A DNA stretch of 64,000 nucleotides from Bremerella sp. TYQ1 (GTDB taxonomy: Bacteria > Planctomycetota > Planctomycetia > Pirellulales > Pirellulaceae). A program made the position numbers and the translations under genes. Below the pieces are notes generated by a model, which was not told the origin of the DNA, ran no database searches, and saw only the letters and a program-made list of their open reading frames with translations. The first letter of the stretch is position 1, and each line of letters opens with the position of its first letter. Shown here one piece after another: positions 1 through 8,311 of the stretch. The DNA is taken from assembly GCF_020150455.1 (NCBI RefSeq), contig NZ_CP083740.1:248001-312000 (forward strand), written 5' to 3'.

Positions 1-717
1 GATCTTCACGTCATCGACCCAGGCTTCTTTGGCAACCGCTAAAGAAATGTGGCGTTTAGTAGGATGAGCAATGCCTTCGGACTTGAGTTCGCCAGTTCGC
101 TTGCCATCAATGGAAACCACCATCGTGTCGCCTACAATCTGGATTTGAAGATCGTGCCAAGTGTCAGGCTGAAGCTTCAGGGGCGTAGCGACCGTCTTGG
201 TCTTGAGAAGTTCGGCGAGTTTTGGAGAAGGCTTGCCTGCTTTCAATTGCTCGCGGATCTTCAAGTCCATTCGACCGGTCTTCGAGTCGTTAATGGTCAC
301 GCGATTAAGAGAGACGCGCGCGACGCAAAGATGGCCGGCGTGGACCGTTTTTAGTTCCTTGTCCGCGAAGTCGACGCCCAGCTGATCTCCTTTTCCGAGT
401 CGAAATCGTAACTGAACGGTTCCGTCTTGAAAGTCGACAGGATGAAACACCGCGACGCCATGATCGGCGGTCGGATAACGCGTGATGTGGATCGCGCCAT
501 CTTTCAAATCGACTTGTTGATTGCCGTTGGCACGCCATCGACTGTTGGTTGTCCAGCCTCGTCCAACTTCTTCTTTGCCGGGTACCGATTCATCGCGGTC
601 AAAGGAATCGGAGAATTGCAACTCGCCTAGTTCGCTGGTGGTTTTCGATTCGGTCGCGAAAACGGATTGCGAGAAAAGGAACATAATACAAAGCAGGGCA
701 GGGAGGCGGCACAACAT
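1..717 (-). CDS. Secreted DUF1080/LamG-like protein, 3' end outside window
   Basis: Read on the minus strand from the ATG at 717, the frame stays open for 239 codons to the window edge, so the C-terminus is missing. The first 21 or so residues form a signal peptide (hydrophobic core LPALLCIMFLFS, then VFA). The rest looks like a concanavalin-type jelly roll of the DUF1080 (3-keto-disaccharide hydrolase-like) kind: an early FSDSFDRDE strand, W-R-A-N-G, and late segments WHDLQIQIVGD, VSIDGKRTGEL and AWVDDVKI. That fits a periplasmic or surface carbohydrate-binding role, which is inferred. Its start lies 6 bases past the stop of the upstream peptidase-like gene, so the two are probably co-transcribed. 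Confidence 0.8.
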   Translation of the reverse strand, partial: MLCRLPALLCIMFLFSQSVFATESKTTSELGELQFSDSFDRDESVPGKEEVGRGWTTNSRWRANGNQQVDLKDGAIHITRYPTADHGVAVFHPVDFQDGTVQLRFRLGKGDQLGVDFADKELKTVHAGHLCVARVSLNRVTINDSKTGRMDLKIREQLKAGKPSPKLAELLKTKTVATPLKLQPDTWHDLQIQIVGDTMVVSIDGKRTGELKSEGIAHPTKRHISLAVAKEAWVDDVKI

Positions 718-723
718 GACGGA

Positions 724-2061
724 CTACTCGATGGGATTTGCAGTGAAGACAATGCGATAGGATTTCTTAGGATCGCATGTTTTGGGCCTGGGGAAAAGAA
801 TAAAGTCGTCCGTAATCACCGGAGCGAACTGAACTCCCTCTTCCACTTGGACGTTTGTCACGCGTCTTGGCAGAAATGCAATGAACGGACGCCCGCCTCG
901 CTGAGAGCCGTTGCTGTTGACGGTGTCGAAACTTTCCTCGCCCTTTAGGGGAGTGATGGTGAAAGTGTACGTGCCGTCTGATTCTTCCAGGGACTGTTCG
1001 TACCAAAGCGGGCCATCTGCCATTTTCGCTTCCCAGGCCGGATCGCCGTAAAACGCAACCGTGTCACGATCGTAAGCGAGCCCGCGAAGATCACGCTGGG
1101 GTGTTGCAGGGTCGTTCAGTCGATTCAGCAACGCATGATGGTTCGCTAAAAAGGCTTCTTGATAGGTATACCTGCCTGGCTGCTCGACAAAGTAATCGAG
1201 CATGCCCCAGCCGCCATAGCCAAACCATGTTGGAACGGTGTACCCAATCATTTGCTTAACGCCGGCCGAATTCATCCAGGCCACTGCCATCGCATCGGGG
1301 CTGTCGATATGCCCCATCAAGCAATTGCCAATTGGCATATAGACCTTCGCATTGTCGGAATCGACAGGGTACTCTTTTTGTTGAGTATCGAATCCATAGA
1401 GCTGACCATCGCGGCAACGAAAGTATCCATTTCGGTAGCGGAAGCCGATTTGCCAGTCTCTTTCGGTGGCATGACCCGACGCAACGAATAGATCGGCATG
1501 GTAGTCATTCAGCGTGGAAACAAGAGCTGCCGTTGTGTCGTCTGGGCCTTCTAGCTCTTGGGCCTGCTCTCCAGGCAGCTTTCGGACGTGCCGATTCTTC
1601 TGCAACTCGTCATACCACATTCCCTCGACACAGGACGTCAATTCGATATCCGTACCTGAGGCGACTTTGCGAATTGTCAACGGTTCTTCGTGCTGAGCAA
1701 TCGACAGGGCATTGGCCGCATCGTATCCCGTTAGAATTCCCCAACGTGTGTCGGTGTAAACGTCGTCGTCAAGTTCGCGCGTCAGTTGATGAACCGCCGC
1801 AACAAACTTTCGACCAGCTTCCGCAGGCGTCGCAACAAAGCAAGTGAATTTAGGAAAGTGATTCCGAAGGGCTGGCAGTACTTCCTTAGGCGATTCTTCG
1901 AATGTCACGACGGTCGCGTCATGCTTTTTCACTAAAGTGTCAACTACGGTTTTCCATTTGACATCTTGGTACGTTTGCGACGAAGTAACGACGACGTAAT
2001 CAGAAGCCAGCAATGATGAGGAAAGACATAGAACAATCAAAAACGCGAGATATCTAGGCAT
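724..2061 (-). CDS. Secreted caspase-fold (C25/gingipain-like) protein, putative cysteine peptidase
   Basis: A 445-residue exported protein with a clear signal peptide (MPRYLAFLIVLCLSSSLLAS). No family is certain. The layout suggests clan CD (caspase/gingipain-like) cysteine peptidases: alternating strands and helices in the first 250 residues, a strand ending in F-V-A-S-G-H-A (candidate catalytic His), and a later strand ending in P-I-G-N-C-L-M-G (candidate catalytic Cys) followed by G-Y-T-V-P. The last 110 residues look like a beta-rich appended domain. It precedes the DUF1080-like gene by 6 bases, so an extracellular degradation role is plausible but inferred. If the His/Cys reading is wrong, this is simply a conserved secreted planctomycete protein. 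Confidence 0.75.
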   Translation of the reverse strand: MPRYLAFLIVLCLSSSLLASDYVVVTSSQTYQDVKWKTVVDTLVKKHDATVVTFEESPKEVLPALRNHFPKFTCFVATPAEAGRKFVAAVHQLTRELDDDVYTDTRWGILTGYDAANALSIAQHEEPLTIRKVASGTDIELTSCVEGMWYDELQKNRHVRKLPGEQAQELEGPDDTTAALVSTLNDYHADLFVASGHATERDWQIGFRYRNGYFRCRDGQLYGFDTQQKEYPVDSDNAKVYMPIGNCLMGHIDSPDAMAVAWMNSAGVKQMIGYTVPTWFGYGGWGMLDYFVEQPGRYTYQEAFLANHHALLNRLNDPATPQRDLRGLAYDRDTVAFYGDPAWEAKMADGPLWYEQSLEESDGTYTFTITPLKGEESFDTVNSNGSQRGGRPFIAFLPRRVTNVQVEEGVQFAPVITDDFILFPRPKTCDPKKSYRIVFTANPIE

Positions 2062-2286
2062 TGAATCGCTTTAAGAAAGTGAAATTCGGAATCAGCACTC
2101 TTGGTATATCGCTTGAGCGTTCCCCCCGCAAGGTTTTTCAGCGCCAGAACTAAAAACGGTGAACACGACTTGTTTTCTATTGGCAAATCGGGGCAGTAAA
2201 TGAAATAATCCCGTTAGAGGTCATCAGTGGCCCCTTTCGTGTTGCTTATCTTTGTTTAGTTCTATATACCTCGAAAGTACGGAAAA

Positions 2287-3318
2287 ATGTTAGGCGCTTC
2301 TCGAAGCCGATCTGGCTTCACCCTTGTGGAATTGCTGGTGGTGATCGCCATCATCGGCGTGTTAATTGCCCTGTTATTGCCGGCTGTACAGCAGGCCCGT
2401 GAAGCAGCACGGCGAATGAGTTGCTCAAACAATCTAAAGCAGCTTGGCATTGCATTGCACAACTATCACGACACCTTCAACGCGTTGCCTGCACGTCAGG
2501 CGGGACCAGGTTGGTCGGGGAACGGGGACCAGTATTCAAGACGGCACAGCGCGTTTGTTAGTCTGCTTCCGTTCATCGAGCAGTCGGCCCGATACGATCA
2601 GATTGAGGCCGCCAGAAGGCATGCTTGGCATGGCGATGCGAATTCTGGCTATGTCGGCGAAATTGATGCATTCATCTGCCCTTCGGATGGACTTTACTCG
2701 CCCACTGGAGCGGACCGAAATGCTCAGTACTCACCATTGAACTATGGCTTGTGCATGGGGGATAACTTCAGCTTCACTTCGCCGTCCGATATCACCCAGC
2801 CCGAAACGAATGTCCGAGGCATCTTCGGGTACCTGATCTACTCTCGATTTCGTGACATCACCGATGGATTAAGCAACACGATGGCGATGTCGGAAACGAT
2901 TGTTGCTCCATCGTCGGATCAACTTGGCCGTGCAGTTGGCTCTTCGACGAACGATCCGCTTGCTTGCCGTGCGTATTTAACGGGAGTGAATTACACCTCG
3001 GGTTCGCTTGTTGCTCAGTACCGTTGTCATGGACAGCGTTGGCAAGATGGTCGACCAGGATACTGCGCGATCACGACGGTGCTTCCGCCCAACAGCGCGA
3101 CATGCAGTTCGCAGGCAGGTGGCGGTCTCTATACTGCTTCCAGTCGACACCCGGGCGGCGTGCTTTCGATGTTCGCTGACGGATCGGTGCGATTCGTTCC
3201 AGAAACGATCGATACCGGAAATCTTTCCTTGTCGCCGGTAACAAGTGGCGTAAGCCCTTACGGCGTCTGGGGAGCAATCGGTTCGATGGCCGGTGGCGAA
3301 ACGAATACCTCTCTATAA
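2287..3318 (+). CDS. DUF1559 protein with type IV pilin-like N-terminus
   Basis: A 343-residue DUF1559 protein. Residues 10-32 carry the prepilin-type signal: G then [20 protein letters not shown], with the conserved Glu at +5 after the predicted cleavage site. The following [12 protein letters not shown] and [15 protein letters not shown] blocks are hallmarks of the family. Near the C-terminus is the HPGG...FADGSVRF block, the usual end of these proteins. Planctomycetes encode dozens of them. They are thought to be processed by the prepilin peptidase and displayed at the cell surface, but their function is not established. The lipoprotein gene 29 bases downstream recurs beside the second DUF1559 gene at 61.8 kb. 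Confidence 0.95.
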   Translation: MLGASRSRSGFTLVELLVVIAIIGVLIALLLPAVQQAREAARRMSCSNNLKQLGIALHNYHDTFNALPARQAGPGWSGNGDQYSRRHSAFVSLLPFIEQSARYDQIEAARRHAWHGDANSGYVGEIDAFICPSDGLYSPTGADRNAQYSPLNYGLCMGDNFSFTSPSDITQPETNVRGIFGYLIYSRFRDITDGLSNTMAMSETIVAPSSDQLGRAVGSSTNDPLACRAYLTGVNYTSGSLVAQYRCHGQRWQDGRPGYCAITTVLPPNSATCSSQAGGGLYTASSRHPGGVLSMFADGSVRFVPETIDTGNLSLSPVTSGVSPYGVWGAIGSMAGGETNTSL

Positions 3319-3347
3319 CTTGTTATTAAACTTGGGAGGTTGTTCTG

Positions 3348-3824
3348 ATGACCTATTCATTTCGCCATAGCTTGGCCATGCTGATCTTGCTCGTTGCGAC
3401 GGGACTGTTTCTCGGCTGTAGTAGTAAAGCGATCGACAAGTGGACTCGCGGGCGACCGCCGGTGTATCCTGCGACGGGCCAAATTACCTACAACGGAAAA
3501 CCGGTCGCCGAGGCGGTCGTGACATTTCAGCCGGTCGATGAGGCTGGAAGAGGTGGTTCAGCGGTTACCGATTCGGAAGGTTTCTTCGAGGCGCAAACGT
3601 TTGATCCCGGCGATGGTTTGACCGTCGGTACGCACCGTGTTGCCGTTCATAAAGTGCAATTGGTCGACGCGAGCGGCAACGTTGTGACCGAGATCCGTGA
3701 GCCAGGCGGATTACGAGAGAAGAGTCTCGTGCCGAAGCGGTACGCGAACTTCGAGAAATCCAAACTAGAGGTTACGATCGAAGAAGACGAAAACGATTTA
3801 GGGGTGCTCGACCTGAAGGACTAA
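3348..3824 (+). CDS. Small lipoprotein with carboxypeptidase-regulatory/transthyretin-like fold
   Basis: A 158-residue lipoprotein. The signal ends in a lipobox, GLFLGC, with Cys25 as the lipidated residue. The body opens with VYPATGQITYNGKPVAEAVVTFQPVD and then GGSAVTDSEGFFEAQTF, the pattern of small beta-sandwich domains (carboxypeptidase regulatory-like) common in planctomycete lipoproteins next to DUF1559 genes. A GGAGG sits just before the ATG. It probably shares a transcript with the upstream DUF1559 gene and ends at the hairpin at 3850-3883. The role is unknown; a structural or carbohydrate-binding surface partner of the pilin-like protein is an inference. Confidence 0.9.
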   Translation: MTYSFRHSLAMLILLVATGLFLGCSSKAIDKWTRGRPPVYPATGQITYNGKPVAEAVVTFQPVDEAGRGGSAVTDSEGFFEAQTFDPGDGLTVGTHRVAVHKVQLVDASGNVVTEIREPGGLREKSLVPKRYANFEKSKLEVTIEEDENDLGVLDLKD

Positions 3825-3849
3825 TGTCCGTTTCGAAGACCTACAAAAA

Positions 3850-3890
3850 GAATGGCACCGATGTGCGGGCATCGGTGCCATTCTCATTTC
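3850..3890. terminator. Bidirectional hairpin terminator
   Basis: A perfect 14-bp stem (3850-3863 with 3870-3883) and a 6-base loop lie between two convergent genes. A-rich sequence precedes it and T-rich sequence follows, so it can stop both the lipoprotein transcript and the CAP-protein transcript. Confidence 0.85.
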
Positions 3891-3911
3891 TTGTTCTGTG
3901 TATCGGGAAAA

Positions 3912-4451
3912 CTAGTTTCCAAAAACACCAACCCAGTAGGCCGTACCATTTCGACTGATGGCATAACCGTAGCCCACTTCACGAGCGCCGCTTAGCAGGA
4001 TGGCTCGGTGGCCGGGGCTGTTGAGCCAACCGTTGAAGCAATCGGGAATGCTGGTTGAGCCGTACAGAATAATCTCGCCATAGGGTGACCCAGGGTAGTG
4101 GTGACGTCGTGCACGTGAGACGAAACCACCATTCACTGAATGGCTGAATTGTCCGGTCCGAGCCATGTACCAGGCATGGTCTTGAGCCGCTTTGGTCAAT
4201 TCCGGGCTGATTCGCTGTGCTGGTAGCTGGTACCGAGCACGCACTTCGTTGGAATGACGCCACATCCGCACCAAAGTCGGATGCTTATGCAGAAAGTCGT
4301 CGGCAGGCTTCTCGGCTGCTGCCTTCTTGGTTTCCACTTCCTTCTTTTCTTCGACGTCTTTCTTCGGCTGAGGATCCGAAGACTCTGGGGCTGCGACAAG
4401 TGAGCCGGCCAATACCAACGTCAGAAGAAGGGCGAGGGGGAATCGGGTCAT
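3912..4451 (-). CDS. Secreted CAP/SCP-domain protein
   Basis: The ATG at 4451 is chosen because GGAGG lies about 10 bases upstream and a clean signal peptide follows (MTRFPLALLLTLVLAGSLVAA). A longer in-frame start at 4562 would put 37 non-signal residues in front. After a lysine/glutamate-rich linker (residues 22-60) comes a CAP domain: NEVRARYQLP, then FSHSVNGGF (conserved His), GEIILYG (conserved Glu), and WLNSPGHRAILL (second conserved His). The ending YWVGVFGN is typical. These residues line the CAP cavity. Bacterial members are extracellular and mostly of unknown function, some with peptidase or lipid-binding roles. The gene is convergent with the lipoprotein gene across the terminator at 3850. 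Confidence 0.92.
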   Translation of the reverse strand: MTRFPLALLLTLVLAGSLVAAPESSDPQPKKDVEEKKEVETKKAAAEKPADDFLHKHPTLVRMWRHSNEVRARYQLPAQRISPELTKAAQDHAWYMARTGQFSHSVNGGFVSRARRHHYPGSPYGEIILYGSTSIPDCFNGWLNSPGHRAILLSGAREVGYGYAISRNGTAYWVGVFGN

Positions 4452-4939
4452 AGGAGAATCAACCTCCGTGGGCGGGAAATGAAGCGGGTCTTTCCATCCG
4501 AAATCCGTGACTGGGATGGAAAACGAACCTCCGGTTGTAGAGGCATTTCTAATGCATATCAAGTGGCTGAATTTGACGATTAGGTAAACTTTCAGACTGA
4601 CACTGCCCCATCGCTATTCATTCAATCCCGCCGATTTATGGGGTGCAACAACGCAGTAAGCGTTTCGATTCAGAATAAGTGAGACTTATAAAATTCGCGT
4701 TTGCTGCCCGTTGCGGGGCATTCTGCGCTCGGTTACACTCAGGGCTGGTTTAATAGGGATTTGTGGCCGCTTGCAGCCTATCTGCTAAAGTGCCGTTGTC
4801 GCTCCTCCCAGCGGCAATTCTTCTTGAAAACAGATCACATGCTGCGGCCCTATCAAACATTTGGGAACCGTAGCGTTCTTGCAGGGCTGGCTGGCCTTCG
4901 ATCTGCTACTTTCCCGCATCGCTTGCGAGAATACCTGTC
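4452..4939. other. 488-base gap: divergent promoter region and long leader of the transsulfuration genes
   Basis: No convincing gene. It must hold the promoters of the CAP gene (leftward) and of the cystathionine gamma-synthase-like gene (rightward). A 15-bp palindrome lies at 4675-4689 and overlaps a TATAAA at 4688-4693 that could be a -10 box. If so, the rightward transcript would have a leader of roughly 240 bases. I looked for SAM riboswitch signatures in the leader and found none I could defend. Confidence 0.5.
4675..4693 (+). promoter_or_regulatory. Palindromic candidate operator overlapping a -10-like box
   Basis: ATAAGT-GAG-ACTTAT is a 15-bp inverted repeat with a 3-base centre. The TATAAA at 4688-4693 overlaps its right arm. 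The matching -35 (TCGATT at 4665-4670) is weak. A repressor binding here would block the promoter. The methionine/cysteine link is inferred only from the downstream genes. Confidence 0.35.
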
Positions 4940-6139
4940 ATGTCAGTGGCTCCTGAACAAAAAGCAAATCGAGGCACTTCCACTACGGCTGTCCAAGGGG
5001 GTGAAGCCCGGATGAAGCCTGGGAATGCGATCACCGATGCGATCTTCTGTGCGTCGACATACACATTTGAAGATACCGATTCGATCATTCGATACATCGA
5101 AGAAAACCAGGTCCGCGAAGAGTATGGGCGTTACGGAAATCCTGGCGAAAAGACCGCCGAAGCGAAATTGGCCGCCATTGAAGGTGGCGAATCGGCAGTG
5201 CTGTATTCGTGCGGAATGGCGGCGTTCGTCGGTTTACTTATGGCCAAAGTAAGCTCCGGCGATAACGTCGTCTTCTTTGACGAGTGTTACCACCGTAGTC
5301 GCGAGTTCTGCGGTAAGCATCTAGCTCGTTTCGGTGTCGAAACGAAGACGGTCAAAACGGGCGACTACGATGCAATGGAAAAAGCAATCGACGCCAATAC
5401 TAAGATGTTGATTAGCGAATCGCCAACGAACCCGCATTTGAGTTGCGTCGATTTGGCCAAATTCACCGAGATCGGTAAAAAGCATGGGGTCGAAACGCTG
5501 ATCGATGCCACGCTGGCGACTCCTTATAACCTGCGACCGCTGGAATATGGTGTCGACTACGTATTGCATTCCGCCACCAAATACCTGGCCGGTCACAACG
5601 ATCTTTTGGCTGGGGCAATTATTGGTAGCGAAGAGCAATTGGCCGATGTCCGTCAGCTTCGCGGCGTGATGGGAGGCATTAACGCTCCGCACAATTGCTA
5701 TCTACTGCTTCGCGGGTTGAAGACGTTCTCGCTGCGTATGGAACGTCACAATGCTAACGGCTTGGCGATTGCTCAGTTCCTGGAGTCGCACCCGAAAGTG
5801 GAGAAGGTTTATTACCCCGGTCTCGAGTCGCATCCATATCATGCAATCGCGAAAGAAACGATGCGTGGATATGGTGGTTTGGTGACCTTCAATGTGAAGG
5901 ACGCCGATTGGCGTAAGACTGCCAACGTGGTAGATGGGGCAAAGATCTTTAAGATCGCGCCAAGCCTGGGTGGTGTCGAATCGTTGATCGAACAGCCGCT
6001 TGTGATGAGCTATTACCAACAGACGCCTGAGAACCGAGCGAAGTTTGGTATCTACGACAACATGATCCGTATTGCTTGTGGTATTGAAGATACGGACGAT
6101 TTGATCGCCGACTTGAAGCAAGCGTTGGACAACGCCTAG
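4940..6139 (+). CDS. metB: Cystathionine gamma-synthase-like PLP enzyme (plant-type)
   Basis: A 399-residue member of the Cys/Met metabolism PLP family (fold type I). The PLP lysine is Lys214 in HSATKYLAGHNDLLAG. The substrate and cofactor motifs EYGRYGNP, SCGMAAF, SESPTNPHL and SLGGVESLIEQP are all present. The wording resembles plant cystathionine gamma-synthase more than the enterobacterial enzyme: EYGRYGNP, ESPTNP.L.CVD, HNDVLAG-like and MSYY near the end. The expected reaction joins an activated homoserine with cysteine to give cystathionine in the cytoplasm. O-acetylhomoserine sulfhydrylase activity cannot be excluded. A second family member follows 13 bases later, so both steps of transsulfuration may be encoded together. 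Confidence 0.88.
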   Translation: MSVAPEQKANRGTSTTAVQGGEARMKPGNAITDAIFCASTYTFEDTDSIIRYIEENQVREEYGRYGNPGEKTAEAKLAAIEGGESAVLYSCGMAAFVGLLMAKVSSGDNVVFFDECYHRSREFCGKHLARFGVETKTVKTGDYDAMEKAIDANTKMLISESPTNPHLSCVDLAKFTEIGKKHGVETLIDATLATPYNLRPLEYGVDYVLHSATKYLAGHNDLLAGAIIGSEEQLADVRQLRGVMGGINAPHNCYLLLRGLKTFSLRMERHNANGLAIAQFLESHPKVEKVYYPGLESHPYHAIAKETMRGYGGLVTFNVKDADWRKTANVVDGAKIFKIAPSLGGVESLIEQPLVMSYYQQTPENRAKFGIYDNMIRIACGIEDTDDLIADLKQALDNA

Positions 6140-6152
6140 AAGGGAAGCAACG

Positions 6153-7298
6153 ATGGAGTTCCGAACCAAAGCGATTCACGTCGGTAACAAGAAGGACCCG
6201 CAGACTGGCGCGGTTGTTCCACCGATTCATATTGCTTCGACATTCGTCCAGCCTGGGGCAGGCGAGTGGGGCGAGTTTGACTACTCGCGAAGTGGAAATC
6301 CAACTCGCAAGAATCTTGAAACAACGCTTGCTGAGTTGGAAGGTGGCTGCGGTGCTCTTGCATTCGCCTCCGGGATGGCTGCGACGCACTGCGCGACGAT
6401 GCTCCTGGAAGCTGGCGACCATGTTGTCGCAGGGACCGATATTTATGGCGGCACCTACCGACTTCTGCATAAGATCACGCAAAAAAACAACATCGGGATT
6501 ACCCTCGCGGATGCGACCAATCCGGAAAAGTTGGAAGCGGCTATACAGCCCAACACCAAGATGATGTGGGTCGAGAGCCCCGGCAATCCGCTCATGTCGA
6601 TCACAGACTTGGCGGAGTGTGCAAAGATTGCCAAGAATCATGGCATCTTGTTGGGGGTCGACAGTACGTTCGCTACTCCGGTACTGACGCGACCGTTGGA
6701 ACTGGGCATCGACATCGTTCAGCACTCTGTCACGAAGTATCTCGCAGGGCATAGCGATGTGTTAGGCGGCGCGTTAGTCGTGAAAGATAAAAAGCTTTTC
6801 GATCGACTCTATTTCATTCAGAACGCTACCGGCGCCGTACTTGATCCGTTCAGTTCCTTTCTCGCTTCGCGTGGCATTAAAACACTTGAACTTCGCGTTC
6901 GCGAGCAATGTCGTACTGCGCAAAAGATTGCCGAATATCTGAGCGAACATCCCAAGGTAACCCGGGTGCTCTATCCTGGTCTCGCAACCCATCCGGGCCA
7001 CGAAATCGCGGCGAAGCAGATGGATGGTGGATTCGGTGCGATGATGAGCTTTGAAGTAGAAGGTGGTTTCGCTGCTGCGAAGAAGGTTTGCGATGACACC
7101 AAACTGTTCCAGTTAGCGGTTAGCTTAGGGGCAGTCGAGTCGTTGATTGAACAGCCTGCTTCGATGTCTCATGCCAGCTACGATAAAGCAGACCGGCTGG
7201 CACATGGAATCAAAGATGAGTTGATCCGTATCTCTGTTGGATTGGAAGCGGCGGATGACTTGATCGCCGACTTGGGACAAGTTCTCGGTCAAATCTGA
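6153..7298 (+). CDS. Cystathionine gamma-/beta-lyase-like PLP enzyme
   Basis: A 381-residue paralogue of the upstream gene. The PLP lysine is Lys195 in HSVTKYLAGHSDVLGG. Other landmarks are DYSRSGNPTR, FASGMAATH, DIYGGTYRL, ESPGNPLMSI and SLGAVESLIEQPASMSH. The TYRL segment and the SMSHA ending match the cystathionine gamma-lyase/beta-lyase/gamma-synthase group of standard bacterial type. The most economical reading is a lyase that consumes the cystathionine made by the preceding enzyme, in either direction between methionine and cysteine. Sequence alone does not separate lyase from synthase. The 13-base gap and the shared strong terminator at 7335 support a two-gene operon. Confidence 0.88.
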   Translation: MEFRTKAIHVGNKKDPQTGAVVPPIHIASTFVQPGAGEWGEFDYSRSGNPTRKNLETTLAELEGGCGALAFASGMAATHCATMLLEAGDHVVAGTDIYGGTYRLLHKITQKNNIGITLADATNPEKLEAAIQPNTKMMWVESPGNPLMSITDLAECAKIAKNHGILLGVDSTFATPVLTRPLELGIDIVQHSVTKYLAGHSDVLGGALVVKDKKLFDRLYFIQNATGAVLDPFSSFLASRGIKTLELRVREQCRTAQKIAEYLSEHPKVTRVLYPGLATHPGHEIAAKQMDGGFGAMMSFEVEGGFAAAKKVCDDTKLFQLAVSLGAVESLIEQPASMSHASYDKADRLAHGIKDELIRISVGLEAADDLIADLGQVLGQI

Positions 7299-7330
7299 TG
7301 ATTTGACGCCAACTTGCCAAAGCGCAGACA

Positions 7331-7361
7331 AAAAGGGAGTCCAAATGGACTCCCATTTTTT
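7331..7361. terminator. Bidirectional rho-independent terminator
   Basis: An 8-bp GC-rich stem (GGGAGTCC at 7335-7342 with GGACTCCC at 7347-7354) has an AAAT loop, an A-run before and a T-run after. It separates two convergent genes and can serve both. Confidence 0.9.
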
Positions 7362-7398
7362 GTTGGGCGGGACGCCTCGTTGCTAACCAGTGGGGCGA

Positions 7399-7947
7399 TT
7401 ACTTGGTTCGCGCTGGAGCGTAGTAAGTCGCGGGACGCGTCGCGGACTTAGGAGCAACTCGCTTCGAGTAGTGAGTAACCGAAGCACTCGTTCGCTTGGC
7501 TTGAGTACCAACCGGCTGCCATTTGCCCGATCCCTGAATCGGTGTGGCTTCTGGAGTCATTGGTGGTCCAGGAATTGTTGGCACCGAGGGATGGCCTTCT
7601 TCGATGTATTCAACGCCTGGTTGATGGCTTGGGTAAGAGTCCCAATTCGAGCCGCAAGTGTCGCAGCCGCATGACGGCGTCGTATCGCAACCGCATCCGT
7701 TGAAACGAATAGGACAGAAAAGGCTGTTCACGCCACGCTTAACGGCACAAGCGGTTGTCTTCAGGGTGAAGCCAACGCCATGGACCAGTTCACCAATTGG
7801 GTTGAAACATGGAGAACAGCAGCGATCGCAGCCGCAGCTAGCGACCGGGTGAGCAACTACGTGGGTGCTTTCGCAACCGCAATTTTGGCCAAAGGCATGA
7901 ACGCTGGTTGCCAGCACGACGGCGACGGCCAGGAGTTGCGTTTTCAT
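7399..7947 (-). CDS. Secreted cysteine-rich protein of unknown function
   Basis: The ATG at 7947 is preferred over the longer start at 8049 because AGAAGGA lies upstream and a signal peptide follows (MKTQLLAVAVVLATSVHAFG). The mature protein, about 160 residues, has CGC-type clusters: N-CGCE, SCGCDRCCSPCF, then GCGCDTTPSCGCDTCGS. The second half is proline/serine/threonine-rich and ends in a basic tail. I know no named family. Clustered cysteines suggest disulfide cross-linking or metal binding in the cell wall or periplasm (inference). The divergent neighbour at 8312 is also exported and has a similar cysteine cluster. Confidence 0.85.
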   Translation of the reverse strand: MKTQLLAVAVVLATSVHAFGQNCGCESTHVVAHPVASCGCDRCCSPCFNPIGELVHGVGFTLKTTACAVKRGVNSLFCPIRFNGCGCDTTPSCGCDTCGSNWDSYPSHQPGVEYIEEGHPSVPTIPGPPMTPEATPIQGSGKWQPVGTQAKRTSASVTHYSKRVAPKSATRPATYYAPARTK

Positions 7948-8172
7948 AGGTCGTAATCCTTCTCGAAAGTCAAAAGCGTCGAAGCGACGCGTCATAGCAA
8001 AGTCAAAGTTTTCGTTGACGGAATCATTTATCGATTCGTTACACGACAAAAAAACAGAACAATCGGACCAACCGGCAAGGACTCACTAAAGACCCCAGAC
8101 TTCCAGTTGTGGTGATCCTGAGGCGAGTAGGAAGTCTAGGGATACGCTAGCGAAGGTCGTCACGGGAGGACT

Positions 8173-8268
8173 GGGAAAACTTTGCGGATTATTGCGAGTT
8201 TTCCCAAAGGGATGACTTTGACGATGACGATACGTGAATTGGACAGCGTGATATTGCGCTGCCACGTA
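8173..8268 (+). promoter_or_regulatory. Structured leader with two stem-loops ahead of the 8312 gene
   Basis: The first stem-loop has 9-bp arms (8173-8181 and 8197-8205) around a 15-base loop in which TTGCG occurs twice. The second is nested: TACGTG/CACGTA (8231-8236 and 8263-8268) outside CAGCG/CGCTG (8244-8248 and 8257-8261). Neither is followed by a U-run, so they look like mRNA structure rather than terminators. The rest of the 364-base gap must hold the two divergent promoters. Confidence 0.4.
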
Positions 8269-8311
8269 CCGTCCCCCCCTCGGTGTTTTATTTCTCAAGG
8301 AAGGAAAGGCC

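Noticed and set aside
4700..4939. Possible SAM or other riboswitch in the leader of the transsulfuration genes
   Set aside because: The leader is long enough, but I found no conserved core, pseudoknot pairing or adjacent terminator. A covariance-model search would decide.
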